DNA of 64,000 nt from Hyphomicrobiales bacterium (GTDB lineage: Bacteria; Pseudomonadota; Alphaproteobacteria; Rhizobiales; Beijerinckiaceae), in assembly GCA_930633525.1 (NCBI GenBank), contig CAKNFP010000001.1, positions 4,401,501 to 4,465,500 on the forward strand. Direction: 5' to 3'. The position numbers and the translations under genes were made by a program. A model generated the notes under the pieces. That model was given only the letters and a program-made list of their open reading frames with translations, was not told the origin of the DNA and did no database searches. Numbering within the stretch: the stretch's first letter is position 1; every line of letters starts with the position of its first letter. This document shows, in pieces, positions 33,984 through 44,204 of the stretch.

Positions 33984-35771
33984 GTGGACGCAGTCGCCGT
34001 GAGGAGAGCTGAAGTACAGAGGACCAAAGCGGTCGCCCCCCAGGGAACCGACCGTTGGCGTCTCTACGGGCTCGCCCTCGGCGAAGGCTGGCGGCGACTG
34101 CGCTACTGTGCCGTCAGCGCGTGGCGCAGCGTTTTTTCACTGCACCGCTTTTCCCCGGATCGCATCCTCATCGTGCCCCAGGACCTGCGGACCGCCGATC
34201 CGACGGTCGCGGGCGATATCTACTCCGGCTACTACGCGCTCGCCGGCCGGGTCGTGAACACGCGCGGATCATCCCCTTTCAATGAAGACCCGCCGAGCCG
34301 CGCCTGGGCCGAGGCTCTCTATGGCTTCGGCTGGCTGAGACATCTCCGGGCCGCGGATTCGGCGCTGTCGCGCGCCAACGCGCGCGCCCTGGTCGATGAT
34401 TTCTTCAATCATGCATCCTCGCGCCACGGCATCGCAACCAAGCCACGCGTCGCCGCGCGCCGGCTCATCTCGCTGCTCGACCACTCCCCACTCGTGCTCG
34501 ACGGCGCCGACCGCGGCTTCTACCGGCGTTTCACACGCACCCTCGGCCGCACGGCGGTGCAGCTCCAGCTGTCCGTGGCCGGTGGATTGCGTGGCACCGA
34601 CAGGCTTATCGCGGCCGTCGCGCTGGCGTATGCCGGGCTCTGCCTGAACGGCCCAAGCCGTGTGCTCCGGCAGGCGAACCGTCTGCTGACCGACGAACTG
34701 AACCGCCAGGTTCTGCCCGACGGCGGCCATATCAGCCGCAATCCCCGCCTCGTGGTGGAACTGCTGACCGATCTGCTGCCGCTGAGCCAGACCTATGCCG
34801 CGCGCGGAGCCGAACCGCCGCCGGCGCTCATCGGCGCCATCGATCGGATGATGCCGGTGCTGCGCATGTTCCGGCATGGCGAAGGATCGCTCGGCCTGTT
34901 CAACGGCATGGGCGTCACCAAGCCGGACCTCATCGCGACCCTCCTCGCCTATGACGACGTCCGCGCCAAGGCGATGGAACATGCGCCCCATTCCGGCTAC
35001 GAACGTCTCGAAGCCGGACAGGCTGTCGTGCTGATGGATGTCGGGACGCCGCCGCCCGCTGAATTCTCGCGTGAGGCCCATGCCGGCTGCCTGTCCTTCG
35101 AGATGTCGGTCGGCGCGTTCCGTCTCGTGGTGAATTGTGGAGCGCCGCGGCCGGGCACCGGGCAGTCGGCATTCGCCGCGCGCTCCACGGCCGCTCACTC
35201 GACCGTCACCATCGGCGACGTATCGTCCTGCCATTTTGCAGGCGCCTCCAGCGGCAGCAGCATCGGCTGGTGGCTCGGCCGCTTCATCGGCACGCCCGTG
35301 CTGTCAGGCCCCCGTCAGGTCCCTGCGACGCGGGAAACGCTGCCTGACGGAATCAGCATCAAGGCCTCCCACGACGGCTATCTCAACCGCTTCGGGGTAA
35401 TCCACGAGCGCCGGCTCGACCTCGGCGGGCATGGCGACAGGCTCGAAGGCGAGGACAGCTTCATTTCGGAAGGGCCTGCGCGGCCGGGCGAAACCGATTC
35501 AACGCTACGCTTCCATCTGCATCCTTCGGTGCGCGCATCGCGGATCGCCGACGGCCCGGGGATCTTCCTCGTCTTGCCAAACCAGGACTGCTGGAGCTTC
35601 GAGGCGGACGCGGGCGAGCTCAGCCTTGAAGAAAGCGTGTTTTTCGCCGCGTCGGACGGCATCAGGCGGACAACACAAATCGTCGTGACGATAGACCCCG
35701 GTCTCACGCGAACCGTACGCTGGCGGTTCCTGCACCTCGGCCACAGGCCGCACTCGGAAAGCGAGAGCTGA
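33984..35771 (+). CDS. heparinase II/III family protein
   Basis: A 595-residue protein with an alpha-toroid N-terminal half and a beta-sandwich heparinase II/III-like C-terminal half. Recognisable blocks include FNEDPPSRAWAEALYGFGWLRHL (early), LPDGGHISRNPRLVVELL (about 245-262), and the beta-rich VVNCGAPRPG...STAAHSTVTIGD (about 380-415). Known family members cleave uronate-containing polysaccharides, but this chromosomal version between rsmB and purH has no assigned substrate. No signal peptide is visible. Start GTG 33984 is the longest; GTG 33999 is possible. Confidence 0.85.
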   Translation: MDAVAVRRAEVQRTKAVAPQGTDRWRLYGLALGEGWRRLRYCAVSAWRSVFSLHRFSPDRILIVPQDLRTADPTVAGDIYSGYYALAGRVVNTRGSSPFNEDPPSRAWAEALYGFGWLRHLRAADSALSRANARALVDDFFNHASSRHGIATKPRVAARRLISLLDHSPLVLDGADRGFYRRFTRTLGRTAVQLQLSVAGGLRGTDRLIAAVALAYAGLCLNGPSRVLRQANRLLTDELNRQVLPDGGHISRNPRLVVELLTDLLPLSQTYAARGAEPPPALIGAIDRMMPVLRMFRHGEGSLGLFNGMGVTKPDLIATLLAYDDVRAKAMEHAPHSGYERLEAGQAVVLMDVGTPPPAEFSREAHAGCLSFEMSVGAFRLVVNCGAPRPGTGQSAFAARSTAAHSTVTIGDVSSCHFAGASSGSSIGWWLGRFIGTPVLSGPRQVPATRETLPDGISIKASHDGYLNRFGVIHERRLDLGGHGDRLEGEDSFISEGPARPGETDSTLRFHLHPSVRASRIADGPGIFLVLPNQDCWSFEADAGELSLEESVFFAASDGIRRTTQIVVTIDPGLTRTVRWRFLHLGHRPHSESES

Positions 35772-35905
35772 TTCGCGCAGGGCCCTTCACCACCCGCGCA
35801 CAGGCCCCGCGTCGATCCTGCAGCTTTTGCCGAAGGTCGCTTTCGTGCTAATCGCGACGCATCCACACGTAAGGTGGACCGAAGCGACATTCTCGACGGA
35901 AGCCG

Positions 35906-37498
35906 ATGCTTGAACATCCAAAGCCCCTGACACGTGCCCTTCTCTCGGTTTCGGACAAGACCGGCCTCGTCGATTTTGCCCGCGGCCTCGTTGAACACGG
36001 CGTCTCGCTGATTTCGACCGGCGGCACATTCAAGGCCATCACCGAAGCGGGCCTGCCAGTCACGGAAGTGTCCGATGTCACGGGCTTCCCCGAGATGATG
36101 GATGGCCGCGTGAAAACCCTTCACCCTGCCGTCCACGGTGGTCTTCTCGCGATCCGGGAAAACCCCTCTCACCAAGCCGCACTGCTGGCGCACGGCATCG
36201 CGACCATCGATCTGCTCGTCGTCAACCTCTACCCCTTCGAGGCGACACTCGCGCGCGGTGGCTCCTTCGACGATTGCGTCGAGAACATCGACATCGGCGG
36301 CCCCGCCATGATCCGCGCCGCCGCCAAGAACCACGCGGATGTCGCCGTGGTCGTCGAACCGTCCGACTATGACGCGGTCCTGAAGGAACTCGCCGCCCAC
36401 GACGGTTCCACCACGCTGCCGCTGCGCCGCCATCTCGCCCAGAAGGCCTATGCCCGCACCGCCAGCTATGACGCCGCCATCTCCAACTGGCTGGCCCGTG
36501 AGATCGGCGAAGAGACGCCGGCATTTCGCGCCTTGGGTGGCTCGCTGATCCAGCCCATGCGCTACGGAGAGAACCCGCATCAGTCGGGGGCCTTCTATCG
36601 CACGGCTGAAGCGAGGCCCGGCGTGGCGACCGCCCGTCAGCTCCAGGGCAAGCAACTCTCCTACAACAACATCAACGACACCGACGCGGCCTTCGAATGC
36701 GTCGCGGAATTCGACCCCGCGCGCACGTCCGCGGTCGTCATCGTGAAACACGCCAATCCCTGCGGCGTGGCGGAGGGATCCTCCCCGCTCGAGGCCTATG
36801 AGAAGGCGCTGGCCTGTGACCCGGTCTCCGCCTTCGGCGGCATCGTCGCCCTCAACCAGACCCTCGATGCCGACGCGGCCGCCAAGATCGTCGAGATCTT
36901 CACCGAAGTCATCATTGCGCCCGACGCGAGCGAAGAGGCCATCGCGCTGATCGCCGCGAAGAAGAACCTGCGGCTTCTCCTGACCGGCGGCCTGCCGGAT
37001 CCGCGCGCGCCGGGTCTCGGTTTCAAAACCGTGGCTGGCGGTTTCCTCGTTCAGTCGCGTGACAACGCCGTCATCGACGACATGCCACTTGAGGTCGTGA
37101 CGAAGCGCGCGCCGACGGACGCCGAACGCGCCGACCTCATCTTCGCCTTCCGTGTCGCGAAGCATGTGAAGTCGAACGCCATCGTCTATGCCAAGGGCGG
37201 CGCAACGGTCGGCGTGGGCGCGGGCCAGATGAGCCGCGTCGATTCCTCGCGCATCGCAGCCTGGAAGGCGGCCGAGGCGGCCCGTACCGCCGGCCTGCCG
37301 CGCTCCCTGGCCGAAGGATCCGTGGTCGCGTCCGACGCCTTCTTTCCGTTTGCCGACGGGCTGCTGGCAGCCGCCGAGGCAGGCGCCACCGCGGTCATCC
37401 AGCCCGGCGGCTCGATGCGCGACGATGAGGTTATCAAGGCGGCCGACGCGGCCGGGCTCGCGATGGTCTTCACCCGCCATCGCCATTTCAGGCACTGA
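35906..37498 (+). CDS. purH: bifunctional AICAR formyltransferase / IMP cyclohydrolase
   Basis: Catalyses the last two steps of IMP synthesis in the cytosol. 530 residues, the normal length. The N-terminal MGS-like cyclohydrolase domain (about 1-195) has [18 protein letters not shown] and STGGT. The transformylase domain has [13 protein letters not shown] (about 218), [14 protein letters not shown] (about 280) and the C-terminal [18 protein letters not shown], ending with FTRHRHFRH. It is preceded by the heparinase-like gene and followed by a carbonic anhydrase gene. Confidence 0.97.
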   Translation: MLEHPKPLTRALLSVSDKTGLVDFARGLVEHGVSLISTGGTFKAITEAGLPVTEVSDVTGFPEMMDGRVKTLHPAVHGGLLAIRENPSHQAALLAHGIATIDLLVVNLYPFEATLARGGSFDDCVENIDIGGPAMIRAAAKNHADVAVVVEPSDYDAVLKELAAHDGSTTLPLRRHLAQKAYARTASYDAAISNWLAREIGEETPAFRALGGSLIQPMRYGENPHQSGAFYRTAEARPGVATARQLQGKQLSYNNINDTDAAFECVAEFDPARTSAVVIVKHANPCGVAEGSSPLEAYEKALACDPVSAFGGIVALNQTLDADAAAKIVEIFTEVIIAPDASEEAIALIAAKKNLRLLLTGGLPDPRAPGLGFKTVAGGFLVQSRDNAVIDDMPLEVVTKRAPTDAERADLIFAFRVAKHVKSNAIVYAKGGATVGVGAGQMSRVDSSRIAAWKAAEAARTAGLPRSLAEGSVVASDAFFPFADGLLAAAEAGATAVIQPGGSMRDDEVIKAADAAGLAMVFTRHRHFRH

Positions 37499-37561
37499 AC
37501 CCGGACTATTCCGATGCCGGCCACAGGCCGGCATCGCGGTTTGCGTCACAGGGAGGCCACA

Positions 37562-38227
37562 ATGTTTCCGGAGCAACTCAAGGCAGGCTATCGGGCCTTT
37601 CTCGATAGCCGTTTTCCCAGCGAGCGCAGCCGCTATAAGCAGTTGGCGGAAAAGGGCCAGAAGCCGCAGGTCATGGTCATCGGCTGCTGCGATTCACGTG
37701 TTTCACCGGAGGTGATCTTCGACGCGAGCCCCGGCGAACTCTTCGTTGCCCGCAATGTCGCCAATCTGGTGCCCCCCTACGAGACCGGAGGCGACTTCCA
37801 CGGCACCAGCGCCGCGCTCGAATTCGCCGTGCAGGCGCTCCGCGTCAAGCATATCGTCGTGCTCGGCCATGCAAGCTGCGGCGGCATCCGCGCCTTCGCC
37901 GATGACGCCGAGCCCTTGTCACCCGGCAACTTCATCGGCAAATGGATGGCGCTGATCGCGCCTGCTGCGGAGAAGCTCGGCAAGCCCGCGGGCAATCGCG
38001 CGAGCTATCTGACAAAGCTCGAACATGCCGCGATTGAGATGAGCCTCGCCAATCTCATGACCTTTCCGTGCATCGAGATCCTGGTGAGCCAGGGGCGCCT
38101 CCAGCTGCATGGCGCCTATTTTGGCGTGGCGAGCGGGCAGCTTCTCGTGCGGGATCCGGACACCGGCGAATTCGAGGCCGTTTTCCCGGACCATCCCGGC
38201 AGGACTTCCCTGTTCGATTGCCGATAG
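37562..38227 (+). CDS. beta-class carbonic anhydrase
   Basis: Zinc enzyme of 221 residues that interconverts CO2 and bicarbonate. The zinc ligands are Cys in CCDSRVSPE (about 41-49) and His/Cys in LGHASCGG (about 101-107); the Asp-Arg dyad of CDSR is present. Start at 37562 is set by AGGGAGG eight bases upstream. It lies 63 bases after purH; bicarbonate supply for purine and other carboxylations is a reasonable link but only by position. Confidence 0.92.
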   Translation: MFPEQLKAGYRAFLDSRFPSERSRYKQLAEKGQKPQVMVIGCCDSRVSPEVIFDASPGELFVARNVANLVPPYETGGDFHGTSAALEFAVQALRVKHIVVLGHASCGGIRAFADDAEPLSPGNFIGKWMALIAPAAEKLGKPAGNRASYLTKLEHAAIEMSLANLMTFPCIEILVSQGRLQLHGAYFGVASGQLLVRDPDTGEFEAVFPDHPGRTSLFDCR

Positions 38228-38412
38228 GCGGCGAAGTCCGCGTCATTGAGTCAGTTGAGAAACAGCGTGCCAGATGCTGCTTAAGCGATGACGTTGATCG
38301 TATCGCTGCATGGCGCGCGGTCGACGCAGTTCCCACTGCGCCAACCTCCATGGGATCGTGATCCCCGGGCTCGGCGTCGCCGGCACAGGGATGACCGAAG
38401 GGATCGCCGGGC

Positions 38413-39447
38413 TTACGCCGCCTTGGCCTTCGGCGTGATCAGCTTGCGGTTCACGAGGGCCTCGGCGATCTGCACGGCGTTGAGCGCCGCGCCCTTGCGG
38501 AGGTTGTCCGCGACCACCCACATCGCGAGGCCGTTTTCCACCGTGCCATCCTCACGAATGCGCGAGATATAGGTGGCGTCTTCGCCGGCAGCCTCATGGG
38601 GGGTGATGTAGCCGCCGTCCTCGTGCTTGTCGATGACGACACAGCCGGGCGCCGAACGCAGGATATCACGAGCCTCGTCAGCCGTGATCGGCTTCTCGAA
38701 CTCGATGTTGACCGCCTCCGAATGGGAGATGAACACCGGCACGCGCACGGCGGTGGCCGTGAGCTTGATCTTCGGGTCGAGGATCTTCTTGGTCTCGGCG
38801 ACCATCTTCCACTCTTCCTTCGTGTACCCGTCCTCCATGAACACGTCGATGTGGGGGATCAGGTTGAAGGCGATGCGCTTGGTGAACTTGGTGGTCTTGA
38901 GCTCGCCGGCGGTGAAAATGGAGCGGGTCTGGTTGAACAGCTCGTCCATGCCGTCCTTGCCGGCGCCCGAGACCGACTGATAGGTCGCCACTACGACACG
39001 CTTGATGACAGCATGATCGTGCAGGGGCTTCAGGGCCACCACGAGCTGCGCGGTCGAGCAGTTGGGATTGGCAATGATGTTCTTCTTGGTGAAGCCGGCG
39101 ACTGCCTCTGCGTTCACCTCGGGCACCACCAGCGGCACATCCGGGTCCATACGCCAGGTCGAGGAATTGTCGATGACGACAGCGCCCTTGGCACCGATCC
39201 GGGGCGACCATTCCTTCGACACCGCACCGCCGGCCGACATCAGGCAGATATCGACATCGGAGAAATCGTAGGTCTCGAGATCCTTCACCTTCAGCGTCTT
39301 GTCGCCGAAGGAGACCTCCTGACCGATGCTGCGACGGGACGCGAGAGCAACAACCTCGTCGGCGGGAAAGGCCCGATCGGCGAGGATCTCCATCATCTCA
39401 CGGCCCACGTTGCCCGTGGCGCCGACCACGGCGACCTTGAACCCCAT
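38413..39447 (-). CDS. asd: aspartate-semialdehyde dehydrogenase
   Basis: NADPH enzyme that reduces aspartyl phosphate on the way to lysine, threonine, methionine and diaminopimelate. 344 residues. The N-terminal motif VAVVGATGNVGREM binds NADP; the catalytic Cys is in ANPNCSTAQ (about 130), and the SVSGAGKDGMDEL and SHSEAVNIEFEKP blocks are conserved. Three ATGs are adjacent (39453, 39450, 39447); the last has the best spacing (six bases) to AGGAG, so it is used. Confidence 0.95.
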   Translation of the reverse strand: MGFKVAVVGATGNVGREMMEILADRAFPADEVVALASRRSIGQEVSFGDKTLKVKDLETYDFSDVDICLMSAGGAVSKEWSPRIGAKGAVVIDNSSTWRMDPDVPLVVPEVNAEAVAGFTKKNIIANPNCSTAQLVVALKPLHDHAVIKRVVVATYQSVSGAGKDGMDELFNQTRSIFTAGELKTTKFTKRIAFNLIPHIDVFMEDGYTKEEWKMVAETKKILDPKIKLTATAVRVPVFISHSEAVNIEFEKPITADEARDILRSAPGCVVIDKHEDGGYITPHEAAGEDATYISRIREDGTVENGLAMWVVADNLRKGAALNAVQIAEALVNRKLITPKAKAA

Positions 39448-39941
39448 CATCATCTCCTGTTGCGCTTCTCTCCCCGTCACCTATGGCGCCTTGCGGCGCC
39501 GTCCTCTCGCCCCGCGGGAGAGAGAACGGGGAACGAGCGGAGGCTCAGCCGGTCGCTTTCGCGACCGTCGTGACGGTTTTCCGTTTCGTCGTGGTGTGAA
39601 GCGCCACCATGGCGTGTGTTCCGTCGCAATCCGGCTCAAGTCTGGGAGTGAGCAACATCAGACAGAGGCTTCTGTCAAGAGGGCAGATGCGAGAGCGCCC
39701 TGCGGAGCGCATGAAATCACGAGTGGATTGCACAACATGCCACTAGCGCCCGAACCCGGCTCGGCGCCCAATCCGTATCGGAATATCCGCAATCATTTGT
39801 TCACCCTCCGCGACAAAAAGCGGGCACCAATAACGGGTGAACAACGTTGGGGGTCCAAAGTCGTGGCGTCGATGTGGCATGAGTGGGCGGTCACGCCCGG
39901 CTATCGCGTCCGGACCAACAGCAACGGATTTCGATCACGCT
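39448..39941. other. intergenic region with inverted repeat
   Basis: 494 bases without a convincing gene. The part 39470-39535 contains a degraded relative of the CTCTCCCC/GGGGAGAG repeat, with a GGCGCC-TTGC-GGCGCC hairpin. A further palindrome, CGGTCGC-TTTC-GCGACCG, lies at 39550-39567. The right part may hold the promoter, or an extended N-terminus, of the following gene. Confidence 0.5.
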
Positions 39942-40931
39942 ATGAATTCTCGTTACGGCGATACGAATTGGGACGAGGATTCGGAGTTCACCCGACTGGC
40001 CGACGCCATCTCCGGCAAACGCACCGCGCCCAAAGGCCCGCCTTTCAAGACTGTGCGCCGACAAGGCGTCGCCACGCACGCGGGCAAGCCTGATCACGCG
40101 GGCATCCCGCATCACCGCGTGCATCTGCGCGCGATCCCCGACCGACAGGGCCGCCGCCAGGCCGCCACAAGCAATCGCGTCAATGCCGGGCTGATCGCAC
40201 TTGGACTTCTGGCCGCCGCCACCGGAGCGTTCCTCACGCACAAGCTGCTCGACCAGCCCGTCATTCCCGACATGCGGGAGGAGCGCAGCGATCCTCTCGA
40301 CTACACGATAAAGCCGACGCCGGCGGTCGATGCGCTCGGTCAGGCGCTTCCCATATGGGTACGCCTGGCGAAGCCGGCAGTCACCGTCGTTACTCCGGCA
40401 TCCCCTCTCAAGGCCGTCGATGTCTCTTATGAAACCTGGCAGCACGGGCTCGGTGGGCAACGGGATATCACGGTCTTCGGGCGCTTCGCCGATGGCCTTT
40501 ATCTCTTCATATCCTTCTATCGGCAGGGTGAAGAGGCGCAGACCGCTCCAACGTTCTTCGTCGATGCCGTGCGCCAGGCGGCCGAGGCCGGCATCGGCGT
40601 GATCCGCACGGATGTTCCGGCCGCTCGCTCGACGAAATTCGGTCCCACGGAAATGGCCAACGGTGTTTTGACCAACAACACGCTGCGCCGCGACTGCCTC
40701 GTGTTCCGCAACCGCGGCCCCGCCGGCGGCTTGACCATATCCGGCTGGGCTTGCGGGACCGCCGACCGCCCCATCGATGCCGACAGCCTGGCATGCCTGA
40801 TCGATGGCACGGATTTCACAGCCAGCGACACGGCTCTCAACCAGCATCTGGCGGCATCGGAAGCAAAGAGGCGCCCGGCCTGCATTGCCCGACCGGCCCC
40901 GCCCACGAAGCCGCCGCAGCGTCGCTCCTGA
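39942..40931 (+). CDS. single-span membrane protein of unknown function
   Basis: About 329 residues. A soluble, charged N-terminus (about 1-85) is followed by one hydrophobic helix (NAGLIALGLLAAATGAFL, about 84-101). The periplasmic domain has FGRFADGLYLFISFYRQGEE and two cysteines (RRDCLVFR and GWACGTADRP, near 250-270) that could form a disulfide. The C-terminus is Pro/Arg-rich. The start is uncertain: ATG 39942 lacks a good ribosome-binding site, and the frame is open to 39837. I do not recognise the family. Confidence 0.68.
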   Translation: MNSRYGDTNWDEDSEFTRLADAISGKRTAPKGPPFKTVRRQGVATHAGKPDHAGIPHHRVHLRAIPDRQGRRQAATSNRVNAGLIALGLLAAATGAFLTHKLLDQPVIPDMREERSDPLDYTIKPTPAVDALGQALPIWVRLAKPAVTVVTPASPLKAVDVSYETWQHGLGGQRDITVFGRFADGLYLFISFYRQGEEAQTAPTFFVDAVRQAAEAGIGVIRTDVPAARSTKFGPTEMANGVLTNNTLRRDCLVFRNRGPAGGLTISGWACGTADRPIDADSLACLIDGTDFTASDTALNQHLAASEAKRRPACIARPAPPTKPPQRRS

Positions 40932-41449
40932 TCCCCGCTGGACGGGCTGTGCGGTATGTGTTTGGAGGCGCGGAAACGCGCGGCCTGCTCATTTGCAAGC
41001 TGCCCGAGCCGGCGAGCCGCACACCCATATCCTGAAATTGCTCCATCGCATGCGAGGGGCCTATGGCGCCGCTTCTGTCGTACTCCGCGTACCGTTTGAC
41101 AACGATGCGCCAACGGTTACGATTGTACGAGAACAGTTGCGTGGGCAGTAAATCATGCAGCGGATATACTTAGGGAACACGCGTTAGCCTTTAGTATTAC
41201 GGGACATAGATCAACGTCTCGCTCAAGCGTTGAGAGATGTCGTATTTGCGTATTTTTTTGACAGGATGCCCAAGGACTTTGGCGGAGACAGAAGGATATC
41301 ATCAGATATCTTCGCCATCTTGCTGGAATGCGCCATGTTTTACGCGCAACAACAAGAGCGGATTGTCCATGATCGTCTTTGACAATCGACGCACACGGCA
41401 TTGATATTCGATGCAGCGAGGTGATGATCGCCAAAGCGAGGGGAAAATC
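40932..41449. other. intergenic region before the second ABC operon
   Basis: 518 bases with no credible gene. Composition becomes more AT-rich from 41150 onward, where the operon promoter should lie. A short inverted repeat GATATC-ATCA-GATATC (41295-41310) lies 140 bases before the first start codon and could be an operator. GAGGGG at 41439-41444 is the ribosome-binding site of the binding-protein gene. Confidence 0.5.
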
Positions 41450-43069
41450 ATGATCACGATGCGCAAGAACTGGAAAGGCACCGCGGTAGCCGGTGCCATG
41501 GCGGGCCTCATGGCCGGCCTTCTCGCCAGTACGTCACCCGTTGCGGCCGCAACGCCCAAGGACACGCTGGTGCTGGCCTGGGCGATCGACGACATCATAA
41601 CGCTCGATCCGGCTGAGTCGTTCGAGATCAGCGCCGGCGAGATCATGGGCAATACCTATGATCGTCTCGTGCGCTTCGATGTCAGCGACCCGTCCAAGCT
41701 TTACGGCGACATCGCCGAATCCTGGACAGTCTCCGACGACGGCAAGCTCTATACCTTCAAGCTGAAGCCGAATTTAAAGTTTGCTTCCGGCAATCCGTTG
41801 ACAGCCGACGACGTCGTCTACTCCTTGCAGCGGGCTGTGAAGCTCGACAAGACGCCGGCCTTCATCCTGACGCAGCTCGGATGGTCGAAGGACAACGCCG
41901 ACGGCAAGGTCAAGAAGGTCGACGATCTCACTTTGACGCTCGAGACCGACAAGCCCTATGCGCCGAGCTTCGTCCTGAACTGCCTCACGGCCAATGTCGC
42001 GGCGATCGTCGACAAGAAGCTGGTCGAGGCGAACGCCAAGGACGGCGACATGGGCTATGGCTGGCTGAAGACGCACTATGCCGGGTCAGGCCCGCTCAAG
42101 ATCCGCGACTGGCGTGCCAACGAGATCCTCGCCATGGAGCGCAACGACAACTACTACGGCGAGAAGTCCAAGCTGCCGCGCGTCATCTACCGCCACGTGA
42201 AGGAAAGCGCCACACAGCGCCTGCTCCTGGAAAAAGGTGATGTCGACGTCGCGCGTAACCTGGAGCCGGGCGATCTGGACGCGGTCGCCAAGAACGCCGA
42301 TGTGGCTGTCACCAGCACGCCCAAGGGCACGATTTACTACTTCAGCCTCAACCAGAAGAACCCGACGCTGGCCAAGCCCGAGGTTCGCGAGGCGATGAAA
42401 TATCTCGTCGACTATGACGCGATCGGCCAGACCTTCATCAAGGGCATCGGCGAGATCCACCAGACCTTCCTGCCGAAGGGCCTGCTCGGCGCCTCCGACG
42501 AGAAGCCCTACAAGCTCGATGTCGCCAAGGCCAAGGAACTTCTGGCGAAAGCGGGCCTGAAGGACGGCTTCACGATCACCATGGACGTGCGCAACACGCA
42601 ACCGGTGACGGGCATCGCAGAAGCCGTGCAACGCAGCTTCGCGCAGGCTGGCATCAAGATGGACATCATCCCCGGCGATGGCAAGCAGACGCTGACCAAG
42701 TACCGCGCGCGCAACCACGACCTCTATATCGGCCAGTGGGGCGCGGACTATTGGGACCCCCATACCAACGCCGATACCTTCGCCCGCAACCCGGACAATT
42801 CCGACAACGCCTCATCGAAAACCCTGGCCTGGCGCAACGATTGGGATATTCCCGAGCTGACGAAGAAGGCCGATGCGGCCGTGCTGGAGCGCGACACCGA
42901 GAAGCGCGCGCAGCTCTACAAGGACATGCAGAAGGATGTCCTCGCGACGAGCCCCTATGTCATCATCTTCCAGATGATCGAGACGGCAGGCGTTCGCAAG
43001 GACGTCAAGGATTTCAAGCTCGGGCCCACCTCGGACACGACCTATACCTTCAAGGCCACCAAGAGCTGA
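41450..43069 (+). CDS. ABC transporter substrate-binding protein, family 5 (dipeptide type)
   Basis: Secreted binding protein of 539 residues, normal length for DppA-like proteins. Two or three basic residues and a hydrophobic Ala/Gly/Leu stretch form the signal peptide (cleavage near PVAAATPK). The family-5 region is GDIAESWTVSDDGKLYTFKL then FASGNPLTADDVVYSLQRAV. The start at 41450 is supported by GAGGGG seven bases upstream. First gene of a five-gene operon. Ligand unknown: a peptide, opine-like compound or another small solute. Confidence 0.92.
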   Translation: MITMRKNWKGTAVAGAMAGLMAGLLASTSPVAAATPKDTLVLAWAIDDIITLDPAESFEISAGEIMGNTYDRLVRFDVSDPSKLYGDIAESWTVSDDGKLYTFKLKPNLKFASGNPLTADDVVYSLQRAVKLDKTPAFILTQLGWSKDNADGKVKKVDDLTLTLETDKPYAPSFVLNCLTANVAAIVDKKLVEANAKDGDMGYGWLKTHYAGSGPLKIRDWRANEILAMERNDNYYGEKSKLPRVIYRHVKESATQRLLLEKGDVDVARNLEPGDLDAVAKNADVAVTSTPKGTIYYFSLNQKNPTLAKPEVREAMKYLVDYDAIGQTFIKGIGEIHQTFLPKGLLGASDEKPYKLDVAKAKELLAKAGLKDGFTITMDVRNTQPVTGIAEAVQRSFAQAGIKMDIIPGDGKQTLTKYRARNHDLYIGQWGADYWDPHTNADTFARNPDNSDNASSKTLAWRNDWDIPELTKKADAAVLERDTEKRAQLYKDMQKDVLATSPYVIIFQMIETAGVRKDVKDFKLGPTSDTTYTFKATKS

Positions 43070-43078
43070 CGGCCCGTC

Positions 43079-44164
43079 ATGGCCGTCATTGAGACGCCCC
43101 GGCCGGGTGGCATCAAGCCCACCCGGCCCCGCGCGCGATCCCGTTCATTGGCGGCCGCTTCCAGCATCGGCCGCTTCCTCGTCATCGTCGTCCTGACCTA
43201 TCTCGGCCTCCTGGCCGTCACGTTCTTCATCGGCCGGGTCATTCCCGTCGATCCCGTGCTCGCCATCGTCGGTGATCGCGCGCCTACCCACGTGGTCGAA
43301 CGCACGCGGGAGGAGCTTGGCCTCAACAAGCCGCTCATCGAGCAGTTCGTCATTTACGTCCGCAACGTGCTGACCGGAGACCTTGGCACATCGGTGCTGA
43401 CATCGAACCGCGTCATCGACGACATCCGGCGCGTATTCCCGGCCACGCTTGAGCTCGCGACCCTCGGCACCATCATCGGCGCGGTGTTCGGCATTCCGCT
43501 CGGCGTGCTCGCGGCCGTAAAGCGCGGCAGCCTTGCCGACCAGATCGTGCGGGTCATCGGGCTCGTCGGTTATTCCGTGCCCATCTTCTGGCTCGGGCTG
43601 ATGGCCCTGCTCGTGTTCTACGCCCGCCTTGGCTGGACGGAGGGGCCGGGCCGCTTCGACATCATCTACGAATACACGATCACGCCGGTGACCGGCATCC
43701 TGCTCCTCGACACCGCCATGGCGGGAGAATGGGATGCCTTCCGCAATGTCGCGGGCCATCTCATCCTGCCTTCGGCGCTGCTCGGCTATTTCTCGCTGGC
43801 CTATATCAGCCGCATGACGCGTTCTTTCATGCTGAACGAGCTCGGCCAGGAATATATCGTCGCGGCCCGCGCCAAGGGCATCTCGGAGACGCGCGTCATC
43901 TGGCGCCATGCCCTGCGCAACGCCGCCGTGCCACTCATGACGGTGATCGTCCTGTCCTATGCCGGCCTGCTTGAAGGATCGGTCCTGACGGAATCCGTGT
44001 TTGCCTGGCCGGGATTGGGGCTCTACATCACCAATTCCCTGCAGAATGCCGACATGAACGCCGTGCTCGGCGGCACCATCGTGGTCGGCTCGGTCTTCAT
44101 CGGGCTCAATCTCCTTTCGGACCTGCTCTACCGTTTCCTCGATCCACGGACAAAGCGGCGATGA
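43079..44164 (+). CDS. ABC transporter permease, DppB family
   Basis: 361 residues with six hydrophobic segments and an N-terminal basic extension of about 30 residues. REELGLNKPLIEQFVIYVRN and TGDLGTSVLTSNRVIDDI are typical of DppB. The EAA loop is VAARAKGISETRVIWRHALRNA (about 260-280). Nine bases after the binding-protein stop. Forms the channel with the next protein. Confidence 0.93.
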   Translation: MAVIETPRPGGIKPTRPRARSRSLAAASSIGRFLVIVVLTYLGLLAVTFFIGRVIPVDPVLAIVGDRAPTHVVERTREELGLNKPLIEQFVIYVRNVLTGDLGTSVLTSNRVIDDIRRVFPATLELATLGTIIGAVFGIPLGVLAAVKRGSLADQIVRVIGLVGYSVPIFWLGLMALLVFYARLGWTEGPGRFDIIYEYTITPVTGILLLDTAMAGEWDAFRNVAGHLILPSALLGYFSLAYISRMTRSFMLNELGQEYIVAARAKGISETRVIWRHALRNAAVPLMTVIVLSYAGLLEGSVLTESVFAWPGLGLYITNSLQNADMNAVLGGTIVVGSVFIGLNLLSDLLYRFLDPRTKRR

Positions 44165-44204
44165 ACGTCAGCGCGCGACAACATCTCATCATGGCGGACG
44201 TGCG

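Noticed and set aside
41295..41310. Inverted repeat GATATC-ATCA-GATATC upstream of the second ABC operon
   Set aside because: Too short and simple to call an operator without comparative data; mentioned only in the gap entry.
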